Assembly: GCA_963971535.1 (NCBI GenBank) | Contig: OZ020598.1 | Coordinates: 89,628,021-89,692,020 of the forward strand | DNA: 64,000 nt | Source of the DNA: Notolepis coatsorum | Taxonomy: Eukaryota; Chordata; Actinopteri; Aulopiformes; Paralepididae | Direction of reading: 5' to 3' | In this document: positions 1 through 12,107 of the stretch, in pieces | How positions within the stretch are numbered: position 1 is the first letter of the stretch | How the letters are laid out: each line of letters starts with the position of its first letter | The notes under the pieces: generated by a model | The model's input: only the letters and a program-made list of their open reading frames with translations | What the model was told of the DNA's origin: nothing | The model's database searches: none | Translations under genes and position numbers: made by a program

Positions 1-70
1 GAACATCAGGGGTTCCCAATCCTTTTCATGGCGGTACCCACCAAGCATGTAGTGAAGGGAACAAATTGAA

Positions 71-149
71 ACGCACACTCACATACACACGCATGCACGC
101 ACACACACACTGACACACGCATGCACGCACACACACGCATGCACGCACA

Positions 150-181
<32 letters not shown>

Positions 182-192
182 CACACACACAG
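71..192. repeat. CA-rich microsatellite
   Basis: Imperfect (CA)n with interspersed CG and TG steps. The Cys/Val/Ala-rich reading frame across it is a by-product of the repeat. From here to about 1,380 the DNA is AT-rich and unique-looking, with no coding signal or recognisable element. Confidence 0.9.
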
Positions 193-1381
193 CGAGGGGA
201 GTGCGACATGTCCACCTTCAGTTGAAAGGAATCCCTTGTCAACTCCCATTTTACCCTGTAAGCCAATGAAGCGCTTGCAAGAGATGTTTGAAAAAACATA
301 ATTTTTTTCAAATGGTTGCTGAGATCCCTGGACGATACAGAAGGCAGAGGCTGACAGATCAACGTGATCAAGGCAGGAATACTAACCTGTACCGGTTACT
401 GCATTCATTCACTTTGGATCTACTTGTGGAATATGTTTTGCTTGATATTCGTGCCAATTTTGTCAGAGAAATCCGGTATATATGAATGAATGAATAAAAA
501 AAACTGGTTATATTATATACCTATCTTATAAGCTACATTCTACAGGTGGTGCAGACAAACAGGACACATCTACTGTCTGTTTGAGCACATATAAATTAGG
601 TGTCCTAAATGGTACATTTTGAGTGTAAATAATTCAAAAGCACAAGTCGTGCACCTGCTATCTGAGGTTTAAGATGGAGGATCAGTTACAAGTGCCATTA
701 TCTATATATGAAGAAGACAAGAGAGGCTACAATGGATGGAGAGAGGGTGCCCATTGTTTTATAAAGTGTTGCTCATTATACGCCTGGAGACAATACTGAC
801 AGAGAACGTCAACATTATAAACCAACAGGGAGTCGAGGGCAAGGAGCCAAAGAAGAAGAAAAAGTCCCTTTCTTAGCTTTCTCCTCTAGAACAATTAAAA
901 CTCTTGAGGACAACTGCATGGCATTTATTGCATGAACTGTTGAACTCGTCCTTTCACCTTTTGTGTCACAACAATCACAGAATCAATCTGAGCTCCGGAG
1001 ACACAATTGTAGTGTTTTGTTGTGTTCGCAAAAAGAACAACGGAAGGTACTTAGAGGGCTCCGCCATTTTAGACAAGGGTTGTAAACATCCATTATGTGT
1101 ATGTTATGTAATCAATCATGCTGAACACTAAAATATTTTTATTATATCATAAGAAAATGACAACATTTTACAATATAAACCATATTTAGGTACGACCTCA
1201 GTCTCTTTTTTTATGATTAACATTTTCATAAATAAGATACAACTGGTAAGTGTTCATTTCTGAGGGTCAAATACTATTAATGTAACATGTCAAGTTATGA
1301 CTAATCATTTATAATATAAAGATAAAATAACATGCCAAATCAAATGTAATACTTAATACATAATATATTGTGGTTACAGGG

Positions 1382-1650
1382 CAGGGCCGTAGCCAGTATT
1401 CTTTTAAAAACTGAGGTCATGACTCATGAGTCGTAGTGTCACTAGGGGGATCTGGGGGTATGCTTCCCCGAGAAGATTTTGAAGATTTTAGTATAAATCA
1501 ATGCATTTTAGTGCATTTTGAGAGCAATAATAATCACTTAGGAAATAATGTCAATGACAAAACCTATACAATTGGACTAGAATCCAACACTTGTTATAAG
1601 ATAAAATGATTATATATTATTTAAAATTATTATTTTCCAGTTGAGTTCAT
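1382..1650. mobile_element. possible hAT-like element end (fragment)
   Basis: The stretch opens with CAGGGCCGTAGCCAG, which resembles the terminal inverted repeat of fish hAT elements, and continues with G-rich subterminal sequence. I found no matching right terminus or 8-bp target duplication nearby, so this may be a solitary left end or a chance match. The right limit is a guess. Confidence 0.25.
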
Positions 1651-1850
1651 TTATTTATTTACTTATTGCAAATCACTCTCACTGTCAAGCAAATTGAGCA
1701 GAGCAGCACAACAGCAGTTTCTTTCAGGTTTTGTCCTAATGTAGCTACCTGACAAGTATTCTCACTCATTACTCAAGTTCATCCAAATAATAAGCCATAA
1801 TCTAAACGATTACACATGACATGATAGTGAAAAATATGTGTATAAAATAT

Positions 1851-2165
1851 AGTAGAACAAAGGGAGAAGCTTTTGCTTAAACTCTGCAACAGAGGGGAGA
1901 ATCTCGAGCTTTAAGGACTGTTGGAGTTCATTCCATGAGCTTAGGGGCATCATAGCAAAAGGCTAGCCAGTCACTAGAACGGGTTCCATAGGTTACAAAA
2001 TTCATTGTCAATAATGATGTAGTATAAGTAGGAAGCTTACTAATAAGGGCCTTAAAAATGAAAAAAATACCAGTGTTTGTTGAGCTTCCTCTCCAGATGG
2101 GCAACCATAGTCCTTTATATTTCCTAAAACATTTCCCTCTTGACGCCATATACTCCTATGCAATG
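1851..2165 (-). pseudogene. decayed LINE 3' coding remnant
   Basis: Read on the minus strand, one frame gives a stretch containing W-N-E-L-Q-Q-S-L-K-L-E-I-L-P-S-V-A-E-F-K. This resembles the conserved extreme C-terminus (WN.LP/LQ...FK..L) of CR1/L2-type LINE reverse transcriptases. A neighbouring frame covers the upstream part, so at least one frameshift is present. No catalytic region survives. The assignment to a LINE rests on this short C-terminal signature only. Between here and 3,040 I see only poly-T (about 2,489), poly-C (about 2,809) and unique DNA. Confidence 0.45.
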
Positions 2166-3041
2166 AATTTGCAGCAAACATGCCATTAAGCCTCTACTAA
2201 CTACTACGCCAAAAGCTTCTCCCACTAATTGGACTGTGAAGACATAGAATAAAAGCGGGGCCCTAAGTTTCCTGTGAGGCGACTCCATTCATCGCAGATA
2301 TGTAACCTGACCTGACCGTATTATTAGGCCGAAGAGCACAGCCCTTAGTTAGGGCCTGGCCACTATGGTGCCACCTTCCAACCAAACCCCTATTGTCTGA
2401 CGCTCGGAGGCTAAGATTATGTGGTTGGGGTTGAAGAACAAGAGAAACACCCTAACCCAACCACTCCCACCCCCCCAGACAACTCTTGTTTTTTTTTTTT
2501 TTTTTTTAGTAAATGGGTCTGTATACAACGACGGGATATGGTTTTACACATTAGGGTGCAGTTGACTGAACTCTTCAGGTTGCTTTAGTCACCTGGTGTC
2601 TGTGCCACCCAGCAGGACCCCGGCTTTCATCTATTGTGGCCGAGCGAGGAAGAGGAGGGGCTTCTATTTGCCGTGCAGCTGGTATTGACTGTCGGTTCCC
2701 AAACAACCCCCTCCCCCCGTCCCCCACCCCCCTTTCCCCTTCCCCCTCCTCACTATTACGACTCAGATTCTACAACATCTCCCCTCATTTAAACTTCACC
2801 TTGCCTCACCCCCCCCCCCCCCCCACCACGACACACCGGCTACAGCTAGCGAAACCAAGGTCAACCGACTCAATGGGCGAGTTGTGTGAGAATGTGCTCA
2901 TATTTGATGTTCGGCAGCTACATTTGTAGTTTTTCCCTCAGTTTTCCCCCCGAGTATGATGAGAGAAAATCATTTAACGATACAGGTTAATAATGTGGAC
3001 ACGCCGTGCCCTCTACCCTATTCAGCTGCATCTCCATCAAG

Positions 3042-3126
3042 ACTCTCATCCTTTTTGATCCTCCAATCGCAACTGTCGCTTCCCTCGAGGGAATCGGTTG
3101 TGATTGGAGGGTCAAGGAATGAGAGC
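3042..3126. repeat. imperfect palindrome / hairpin
   Basis: Two arms of about 40-45 bases (left 3,042-3,086, right 3,087-3,126) are imperfect reverse complements centred on TTCCCTCGAGGGAA. Mismatches are scattered and there is essentially no loop. It could be a tiny foldback transposon or a structured RNA precursor. No target duplication is evident. Confidence 0.6.
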
Positions 3127-3197
3127 GGGGTTTGAGATTTTGAAGTCAAGTTTTTAACAACCTCACTAAATCAAATTGAGTGTAAATCATGTCTTCA

Positions 3198-3477
<280 letters not shown>

Positions 3478-4159
3478 CAAAGCTACAACCCTCACATTAA
3501 CACAGCACCTCTCCATCTCCCAGATAAATTCCATGGCAGTGTACATTGCTTTGAGAGGGCGATATTATCACACTTACATATCCATATCATATATCACTTT
3601 ATTAGCTACATTCAGACTGCAGCCAAATCAGATGTATTTTTTTCTCAATCTGATCTTTTCAATTCTGATTTGGGGCCTAAATCAGATACAGGTCTGGTTG
3701 TCCTATCCGAATTCATGATGCAACCTTTACGTCACTCTAGATTAACATTTGTGACAATTGTGCACTGGCGAGAGTCACTGTGTGAATACAAACATGGAAG
3801 ACAGCTGTGATGGAGGTGGTCAGTGGAGGGACAGTGAAGTTGAACTTAAAAGTATTTGACGGTGATACTTGGGGTGACACTTCTAGTGAAACTTGAGGGG
3901 ACGTATCATAACTGGTCTGTGTTAGAAATGGCTCTCTTTCACTTCCTCCTCGCCCCCTATTATCATCTGCTCACAAAGTTGTCCTCCATATTTACGTCTA
4001 TCTTCGTCTGGCTTGTTGAAACCAGATCCTGGCTATTACAAAATAGCGGGTTTACGGCAACGCGGTTTACGTTGTGGTTAGAAGTTTGAGAAAGTAGCAT
4101 TCTAATGATGAGGATTCTTAGGAAAATGTAAAAAATAAAAACTGAAAGGGTTAAACCCT

Positions 4160-4265
4160 AACAAGCAATCATTACTAATACTATGTTGATCCTAACCAAT
4201 CATTACTATGTTGATCCACCCAATCATTACTATGTTGATCCTAACCAATCATTACTATGTTGATT
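4160..4265. repeat. short minisatellite, about 28-bp unit
   Basis: Four near-identical units built around CAATCATTACTATGTTGATC. The following stretch to 4,970 is GC- and CpG-rich with long C and G homopolymers. Its frames are low-complexity and I see no gene there. Confidence 0.8.
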
Positions 4266-4970
4266 TCATATGAAATCTACACAATCTCTGATGTTGCACC
4301 TTTAAACAGTTGTAGCTAATCTTAATTTCTGCCAGAGCTCACACGGCCACCGAGAGAGAACTCTCCCGGAACCAGAGAAGGGGTGGGATCTGAGAAACAC
4401 CACAAGCGTCTCACTTCCTTGAAAGCTGCTCAATATCCTCTGTGAGGAGCAGACAACCCCCTACCCCCCCCCCCCCCCCCCCCCTTTTAAGTCTCTCGTC
4501 TGAAATCAAACGCAGCCGTCGGTTGAAGTGGGTCTCCCTCACGTCTCCCTCGCGTCTCCCTTCTCCGCTGACCAGCGAGGTGTGCGAGGCCAGCGGGGGG
4601 CGGCCCGCACCGATTGTGTGGGACACTTTTTCTTTAGCTTTTTTTGATTGGATAAGTGGAGAGCGGCTTCCTTTGTGGCCTTTGAGCCCGCGGCGGCCCG
4701 TTGGGCTCTCTTAATCAGCGGCCCTCTGAGGTGCGCAGGGCGGCGCGCGGGGGCCGGGGGGGGGGGGGGGGGGCAGCGGGGGCAGTGGGGGCAGCGGGGG
4801 GATAAAGGAAGAGCCGCTCCATTCAGAGAGAGCCGTGGATCTATAGGAACTCATTGTCCGACCTGCTCAGGCGCTCGGGCAAGCAAGGTAAACAAATGGC
4901 AAACAAAAGGGCGGCCCTTCACAAGCGAACCGTGCTCTGTCAGGGGTGGGGGGGGGAGCTCCGTAAAGGG

Positions 4971-5215
4971 GGGGGGACTCCTCGGAGAACCAGGCTCCAT
5001 CAGGGGGGGGGGGGGGACGACTCCTCAGAGAACCAGGCTCTGTAAGAGGGGGGACTCCTTGGAGAACCAGGCTCCATCAGGAAGGACTCCTCGGAGAACC
5101 AGGCTCCATCAGGAAGGACTCCTCGGAGAACCAGGCTCCATCAGGAAGGACTCCTCGGAGAACCAGGCTCCATCAACGGGAACTCCTTGGAAAACCAGGC
5201 TCCATCAGGGGGGAC
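4971..5215. repeat. minisatellite, 27-33-bp unit, about 7 copies
   Basis: Repeats of GGACTCCTCGGAGAACCAGG followed by CTCCATCAGGA with variable G runs. The 192-residue frame crossing it (4,648-5,226) is repeat translation, not a protein. Confidence 0.9.
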
Positions 5216-5520
5216 ACCTCAGATAATGTGACCGCTATCCCTGCTCTCCTCTCCATCCGCCCTCCCCTCCCTCCCTCTTTCCATTCTCTCCTCTGTCTCT
5301 TCTTCTTTCTCATCTCCTCTGCCCCGATACCCAACTCCTTTCTCTTCTTACAGAACCATTTCTGTCCAAGTGAGTTCCTCTCTCGTTTGCCCTGTTCAGA
5401 ACAGCTGTGCACCGTGTTCATCAATGCCCCTGAAAGGGATAGTTTGGATGTTTGGACATTGAGTTGTATGGAATACTTGCCAGTAGTGTAGTGGATGCAA
5501 AGGCTATTAGCTGACTTACA

Positions 5521-5903
5521 GAGTCCGTGGTCAGAGTTCTGGCCGGGTACCAAGCAAAACCAAAATGTTTTAATCTACACCACAACATGCAGGCAAACGA
5601 TTTACCTATTTCTAACACAAAACCATTGTCCTCCACCACTACGGATTCTGCAATCACTTGACGCTATTTAGTTTCTCTGAAAAAGCTGGTGTATTACTAC
5701 GGGCTGGAGCCGTTTCACTGGTAACGCGGTAAATGCGGTTTCAAAATGCTGGAGGAGCATGGTTTTGTTTTGGAGATGGTTAACCCTTTGTCTGCATGTT
5801 GTGGTGTGGATTCAAACTTTTTGGTTTTGTGACTGCCGTTTTCTGCCTGTCTAAAGCTTCCTGGTTCACTCTGAACGCGGCCAGAACTCCAACCACGGGA
5901 CTC
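5521..5903. repeat. large imperfect inverted repeat (old foldback)
   Basis: The left arm (about 5,521-5,640) and right arm (about 5,748-5,903) are diverged reverse complements. They share the order GAGTTCTGGCC, AAAACCAAAA, CACCACAACATGCAG and ACAAAACCAT. The right arm has an extra insertion. This fits an old non-autonomous DNA transposon or an inverted duplication. I found no clear target duplication. Nothing else is recognisable to 6,760. Confidence 0.6.
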
Positions 5904-6766
5904 TTGCTTAATTTAAACCCAAAAGTGGCATCACAAATTCAAGGGTTGTCCCTCTTGACATCTGGCTTCACAGTAGGAGAGAGTGGTGCATGTTGTAATA
6001 TTTGACTGAACTGTCCTGGGGCACAAGAATAACGTGAGGATTCTTGGGGGGGAAAAAGTAGGATATTCATGACAAAAAGAGATATACTTCTAAAATATGG
6101 TACTCTATGCCATCTAATGTTTAAAATAATGCATGTTATATTGGAGCCAGGGTGATATACCTGAGAATTACATTTGTGATGATGTCACCTGGCACCAAGA
6201 TCATCCAACAGATTGCAATAGCTGAGATGGCAGCCTCTCAATGGATCTATTTGTGGAGTTAAAGTTGGAATATGTATTGCCGTCAATCAGCGACCTCTAT
6301 GCAAACGAGCCCCACTTGGTATTGCACTCATTCTCTGGGGGTTGCTACCGCTGGCCACACCTCAGGCTCTGTCAAGAGAGGTCTGGAGACAATCGCACTA
6401 TAATAAGTCACTAAACTTCAACCCACACATCACTAAAGCAAAGTTAAAATGTAAACAAAAGTGTAATACCAAACAGGGCCTATTGACACTGCTTGACAGC
6501 ATTTACAGCTTCTAGCTTTAACTTAATGCAGGGGCGGGCCCCCCTTTTCCCTTTTGAGTCCCTGCCACTCAGAATATGTGTGCACGGGGCTGGTCCCCTC
6601 CCACCAGGGGACACGAGGGGCCTAGGTAGCGGTGGCAGACCGGGGCATGTCACACTTAACCCAGCACTGGCACTTTGAAGCGGGGAGAATAGGCCGCTCT
6701 GAATGGGTCGGCATAATGGAACAGTGTGTGGCTTTGCTCAGATCTGTGTCTATGTGGTTTTGAAAG

Positions 6767-7022
6767 ACTCGATGTGGTTGGGGAAGTTGTTCAGGAGCAA
6801 AGGGTTAACACTGTTTTATCAGAATGTGTTTTATAAGACGAGACTCGATGTGTTTGGGGAAGTTGTTCAGGAGCAAAGGGTTAACACTGTTTTATCATAA
6901 TGTGTTTTATAAGACGAGACTCGATGTGTTTGGGGAAGTTGGTCAGGAGCAAAGGGTTAACACTGTTTTATCAGAATATCAGAATGTGTTTTATAAGACA
7001 AGACTTGATTTTGTTGGGCCAG
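6767..7022. repeat. minisatellite, about 75-bp unit, 3.5 copies
   Basis: Units start at about 6,767, 6,842, 6,918 and 7,000, each beginning near GACTCGATGTGTTTGGGGAA. The following 7,060-7,870 is unique DNA with no gene or transposon signature. Confidence 0.9.
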
Positions 7023-7879
7023 TTGTTTTTTTGGGGGGGGGGGGTGATATTGATTGAAAGACAAGATGTGATATAATACATTTTTTTATACATTTAATTT
7101 TGTGTGCAATTGCTGGTCAAAGAATATATTAAGAGTTTTTGTTTTTGTTACACAAGAATAGATACATACTACAATTTCTATATAGAGAAATAATAATCTC
7201 TCAATTATGCGTTTGAGCTAACTTTCAATTAGAAATATTACAAAGATCAATTGTTAGTCTCCCTAATATAATCCACGAAAGACGTTTTGTCACACAGTGG
7301 CTAACTAACTTCTAGGTAGACGTGTTTGTGAAATGTCAACTTGTGGACATACACACGGAGACAAACGGTGCCTTGTCACCACTTATCTTAAGACAATTGT
7401 CACCCCGGTGCAATGAAAGCCAACGAGACAATCAAACGGCAAGCAATCAGAGCCGTGCGTGTTGCGGACAATGCATTTAACCGTGACAATTACCACAACA
7501 AATGAATAGGTTAAAAGAGAGAGGCACAATGCCCACACAGTTGACCTGCGGAAAATGGCATGAAGGCAAACATTACACAGTGCCATCTGTTGCACTCAAT
7601 ACATCACTAGTGGAAGACGGCTGGGAGCACTTGCAGTGTTTCCACTATATTCATGCGGGAGGGCCCGCTGCAGGAAGACAACCGGGGACATTTGAGGAGA
7701 AGAAGAGGATCACGGTTTGGCTAAATCCCTCCCTGAAATATAAACAGCTATTAGTGTTTAGAATAAATAAAAAAGAATAGTAGGCTAGTGTTTGTTATAA
7801 TCATAAAGTTAACAGCAATATTTCAGTGTTATAACCTGCATGAGACATGTTGTGATTTTGCCTGGAAACCTATCCTGGA

Positions 7880-8290
7880 TTTATATAGATATACTGTAGA
7901 TATATGCTGAATATACCGTATAAATATATTTATAATGACTGTATATATATTTATCCACATCTGTCTGAATATACCTGCATATAATACTTTTTCTATACCT
8001 ATTTCTATACCTGCATACAACCAATATACTGTAACTCTGTATGATAGCATCTACAATAATGCTGTACTGTATATACCGTATATATATATTTATTCACATC
8101 TGTCTGAATATACCTGCATATAATCCTTTTTATATACCTGCATATAACGAATATACTGTAACTATGATAGCATCTACAATAATGCTGTATATACCGTATA
8201 TGTATATATTTATTCACATCTGTCTGAATATACCTGCATATAATCCTTTTTACATACCTGTATATATATCTGTACATATCCCTTACCTAC
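7880..8290. repeat. AT-rich minisatellite, about 120-bp unit
   Basis: About three copies of a unit containing TTATTCACATCTGTCTGAAT and GATAGCATCTACAATAATGC. The tyrosine/isoleucine-rich frames here are repeat artefacts. Confidence 0.85.
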
Positions 8291-8436
8291 TCTTACTAGT
8301 TATACCGCTGGCCAGTATGACTACTACCATAGGCTACTCCAGGGTACGTGTTGGCACAGGATGAATGTTAGATGACTGGTCTGATGACGTGGAGAGAGTT
8401 TAATTTAACCTCACAGGTGGGTTTTATTTATCAGGA

Positions 8437-8438
<2 letters not shown>

Positions 8439-8508
<70 letters not shown>
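8439..8508. repeat. (GT)n microsatellite at a LINE tail
   Basis: About 35 uninterrupted GT units. They directly adjoin a (CTTA)n run at the 3' end of the minus-strand LINE that follows, so the array probably grew from the LINE's simple-repeat tail. Confidence 0.9.
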
Positions 8509-8512
<4 letters not shown>

Positions 8513-9556
8513 ACTTACTTACTTCCTCCTACTAGCCCTTCTGGGGCATAGGCCGTCAACAAGCGATATCCAGGCATCTCTGTCTTTAGCTGTTCTCTCC
8601 AGTTGGTTCCAGGTAATCTTCATGGTCTTGGTGTCTGCCTCCAGGTCTCTGCGCGAGGTGTTTCTTGGGCGACCCCTTTTCCGCTTGCCTTGCGGGTTCC
8701 ATGTTAGGGCATGTCTGGTGATGGTACTTGCGGGCTTCCGCAGGGTGTGGCCTATCCAGCGCCATCTGCGTTTCTTAATTTCTTCTTCTGGGGGCAGCTG
8801 GTTTGTTCTCTGCCAGAGTTAGCTGTTGCTGATGGTGTCTGACCATCGGATGTGGATGATCTTCCGCAGGCAGCTGTTAATGAAGACCTGCACTTTCCTG
8901 ATGGTTGCAGCTGTAGTTATCCATGTCTCTGCTCCGTATAGGAGGACTGCCTTGACATTGGTGTTGAAGAATCTGACTTTGGTGTTGGAAGTCAGTTATT
9001 TTGAGCTCCAGATGTTCCGTACTTGCACGAATGCTGTACGTGCTTTCCTGATTCGGGCTCTAACGTCAGCATCTGTGCCGTCCTGCTTGTCGATAACACT
9101 GCCAAGGTAGGTAAAGGCTTCAACTTCTTCCAAAGCCTCGCCATCCAGCATGATTGCGTTGGTGTTGTTTGCTGCATTGGTCTTGAGGATCTTAGTCTTG
9201 CCTTTGTGGATGTTGAGTCCCACTTGCGCCGAAGTGGATGCCACGTTGTTGGTCTTCTCCTGCATCTGTTGTTGGGTGTGCGACAGTAGTGCCAAATCTT
9301 CGGCATAGTCCAAGTCGTCCAGTTGCGTCCAAGGTGTCCACTGAATCCCGTACCTTCTCTGTGCTGTGGATGTCTTCATTATCCAGTCAATGGCCAGCAG
9401 GAAGAGGAAGAGCGAGAGCAGACAACCTTGTCTGACCCCGGTCCTCATTTGGAATGCCTCTGTGAGCTGCCCTCCATGGACCACCTTGCATGTCAGTCCC
9501 TCATAGGAGTTCCTGATGATGGAAACAATCTTGGTCGGCACTCCGTACAGCCATAT
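8509..9556 (-). pseudogene. non-LTR retrotransposon, RT fragment and C-terminus (decayed)
   Basis: The longest frame (8,996-9,541) gives a reverse-transcriptase palm region with R-T-G-V-R-Q-G-C and a catalytic box reading Y-A-E-D instead of the usual Y-A-D-D. Downstream frames give the family's C-terminus with [13 protein letters not shown] and GKRKRGRPR, ending at a stop at 8,519-8,521 followed by (GTAA)n and (AC)n. At least two stop codons interrupt the reading (after W-S-S-K and before the LWQRTNQ segment), so it is dead. The copy is 5'-truncated, since RT similarity is lost beyond about 9,556. The clade is uncertain (RTE or Jockey-like). I see nothing in 9,560-9,937. Confidence 0.85.
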
Positions 9557-9937
9557 AGCTTTCTACTCAGCTCAGACTTGATTGCGCTTTGCTTTAGTCT
9601 TTTCTATATTGGATCAACTCCTCCAGTAACCGGTAGCGTACTTGTGACATCACCAAACTGTCCATTTGTGCCCACACTCCTATAGAGTTGGACAACGTTC
9701 CACTGTCAAGCATCTGTGCCCAAAGGTGTGGTGAGAGGTAAACCAACCAGTGCTACTTATTCTCATATTATTTTCCTTTTGTATTTTGAATAAATCATCT
9801 TAATTAATGGTCCCCCTATCCCCTATCCCTTTTAACTTTTACTTTACAAATAAGAACAAACTATCATTTCACGGTGTCTGTACAGCCATGTTTATTCACT
9901 GTGTCCATGGAAACGACAATGAACGCTGCCATAAAGG

Positions 9938-11380
9938 TTGATTGATTGAATACTTTATTGACCCAACAGTAAGACAACATTTGAACAATAACAATGTCAT
10001 AACGCTGGTCAAATGGATAGGACACAATAAAGCCATGGCTTGTTTCCATTGTGGTACCATTTACATAGAACATAAAAAGGCACAAAAACACAAAAGAACA
10101 TGTACACAGACAGGACACCCTAAATGCAAATACAAAACACCTAACCTGCAAACTCATAAAGTCAACTAATGTTAAAAGAAATTAAAAAAAACGCAAACAC
10201 TTAAAAGCATGATAAAAGAGATAAAAACCAAATTAAGACCAATAAAGAGTTGCTGCTGAGCCATGATTTTAGGGCGGATATAAATCCGAGAGGGGAGTTC
10301 AGGAGTTTTAGGAATATTGGCAGGGCATTCCACATCACAGTAGCAGAGTAAAAAATTCGTCTTTCCCCATGCATGCCCTCTTGTGGCATATTTGTGGACA
10401 TCTCCTACTTTATTAAAATAATTTACTAGGTACTTGGCGACAGTTTATTTGAGTACTTTAAAAACCAGAAGCATTTTAAGCTGGTCTACCCTTTCCTCAA
10501 CCTGAGCCATCCCAGACTGCTAAAGTGAGCTGGTGTTAGATGAGTCCTGAAGTGAATGTTGTGCAGGAGTCTCACAAGTTTATTTTGGGAGTTCTGGAGC
10601 TTTGTCTTCATTGGTTTGGATATGTTACTGTACCATGAAGTGCAACAGTAGTCAAAGTGACATTGAATGAGGGCTCCAGCTAGGGTCCTCAGAGCGTTCC
10701 TAAATTAACCTTAGTAATCACTTTTAGTGCAATTTCTTCCTTAGAAAGTTTGTTGTTTAAAATAAAGCCCACATAGATGACCTCTTTATCCGTAATAATG
10801 CTATCACCCGCTCTGATTTTAAAGCCTGGGGATTTATTTAGGTTGGCGTTTGACCCAAAGAGTATGGCCTGTTTTTCCTAGATGCAGAGACAATTTATTG
10901 TCACTGAGCCAAGAGCAGATCTTTTTCAGTTCACTGCTCAGGACATTTTCTACTTTTAACGTATCCCTGTCAGAGACCAGGAGTGCTGAGTCGTCAGCAA
11001 ACAGGAACAGGTTGCAATCGCATGCAGATTTCATATCATTGATATATATCAAAAATAACTGAGGCCCCATAATGCTTCCCTGGGGGACTCCACATGTCAC
11101 TGGAAGGGACGAGGACACGGTGCCATTGATGTCTACCACCTTTTCTCTTCCCTCCAGGTAGGACTTGACCCATTTGGCTGACGTGCTATCAAAGCCTATC
11201 GCTCTAAATTTTTCAAGTAGGATGAGGTGGTTGACTGTGTCAAATGCTTTTTGCAGGTCCAACATGACCATCCCGCAGTAGTTCCCCTTGTCTATCTCAC
11301 GTTTTATGTAATCTGTCAGGTACAGTAAACAGGTGTCAGTGGAGTGAGATTTTCTCAAACCTGATTGGAATTGGTACAGG
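9938..11380 (-). pseudogene. CR1/Jockey-type LINE, 5'-truncated
   Basis: The frame 10,834-11,358 encodes 174 residues of reverse transcriptase: S-H-S-T-D near the start, M-V-M-L-D-L-Q-K-A-F-D-T-V-N-H, G-V-P-Q-G-S-I-M-G-P, and an intact F-A-D-D catalytic box at about 10,984-11,004. A second frame (10,201-10,401) carries the C-terminal MWNALP...ALKSWL signature. The intervening 430 bp is degraded. The 3' end reads (on the minus strand) AATAAAG then TCAATCAATC, a typical simple-repeat tail. Similarity starts at about 11,380 inside the RT domain, the usual outcome of incomplete reverse transcription. The stretch 11,381-12,107 shows no gene or clear element. Confidence 0.85.
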
Positions 11381-12107
11381 TATGGTCTCCTTACACAGAA
11401 ACTTTTTTGATAACTATATAACTTGTAAATGTTTGAACAAGCTTAATATTTGGTTATTTGTAATACTATGTATAGTATACATGAAATTCAAAGTTATTGT
11501 CACAGGTCAAGATAATGACACGCTAAAAACCCAACAAAGGAGGGGGATGAAGAAGGTACGAAAAGAGGGAAGCGGTGCACTAGAGAGGGAAATGCGTGAG
11601 GGATAAAATATGGCCACTGACCCTGGGTCAGCAGACAATACTGTTCCTACAGTAGATAGCTGCTGCAGCTAACCCACTAATACTGAATTTCAAGAGGAGG
11701 AGGGTGTAGTGTAACAGCAAGTCAACGTCCGGAAACAATGCTAAAAGTGATGGTTCCAGCCACTCATCTTCTGTAGTACAGCAGTCTAATCCATCTAGCA
11801 GAGGAAAACAGAATCAGTGGCATGTTTGTTCACAGCTTAATTAACATCCAAGCATATACATACTGTATGGGCAAACAAAGAGTGTCACTTAGCTTGGGGA
11901 AAGGTGATAGTAGGAGGACCCCAGCCAACTTTCTGCAGTAACATAGTTAGGTTGGAAGGGAAGGACGTTAACCTGTTGTTGATGGGGGATCTGATGTTGT
12001 AGATTCCAGGTGGAATGGACAGCTGTCATGAGATCTCCATCTAAAGTAGTCTAGTCCATTGTCCAGTCCAGCCCAGGTGTTCAGCGATGACATCATCACG
12101 CATCTAC

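Noticed and set aside
4442-5226. Open frames of 90-192 residues in GC-rich DNA
   Set aside because: They cross homopolymers and a 31-bp minisatellite. Composition is low-complexity with no domain.
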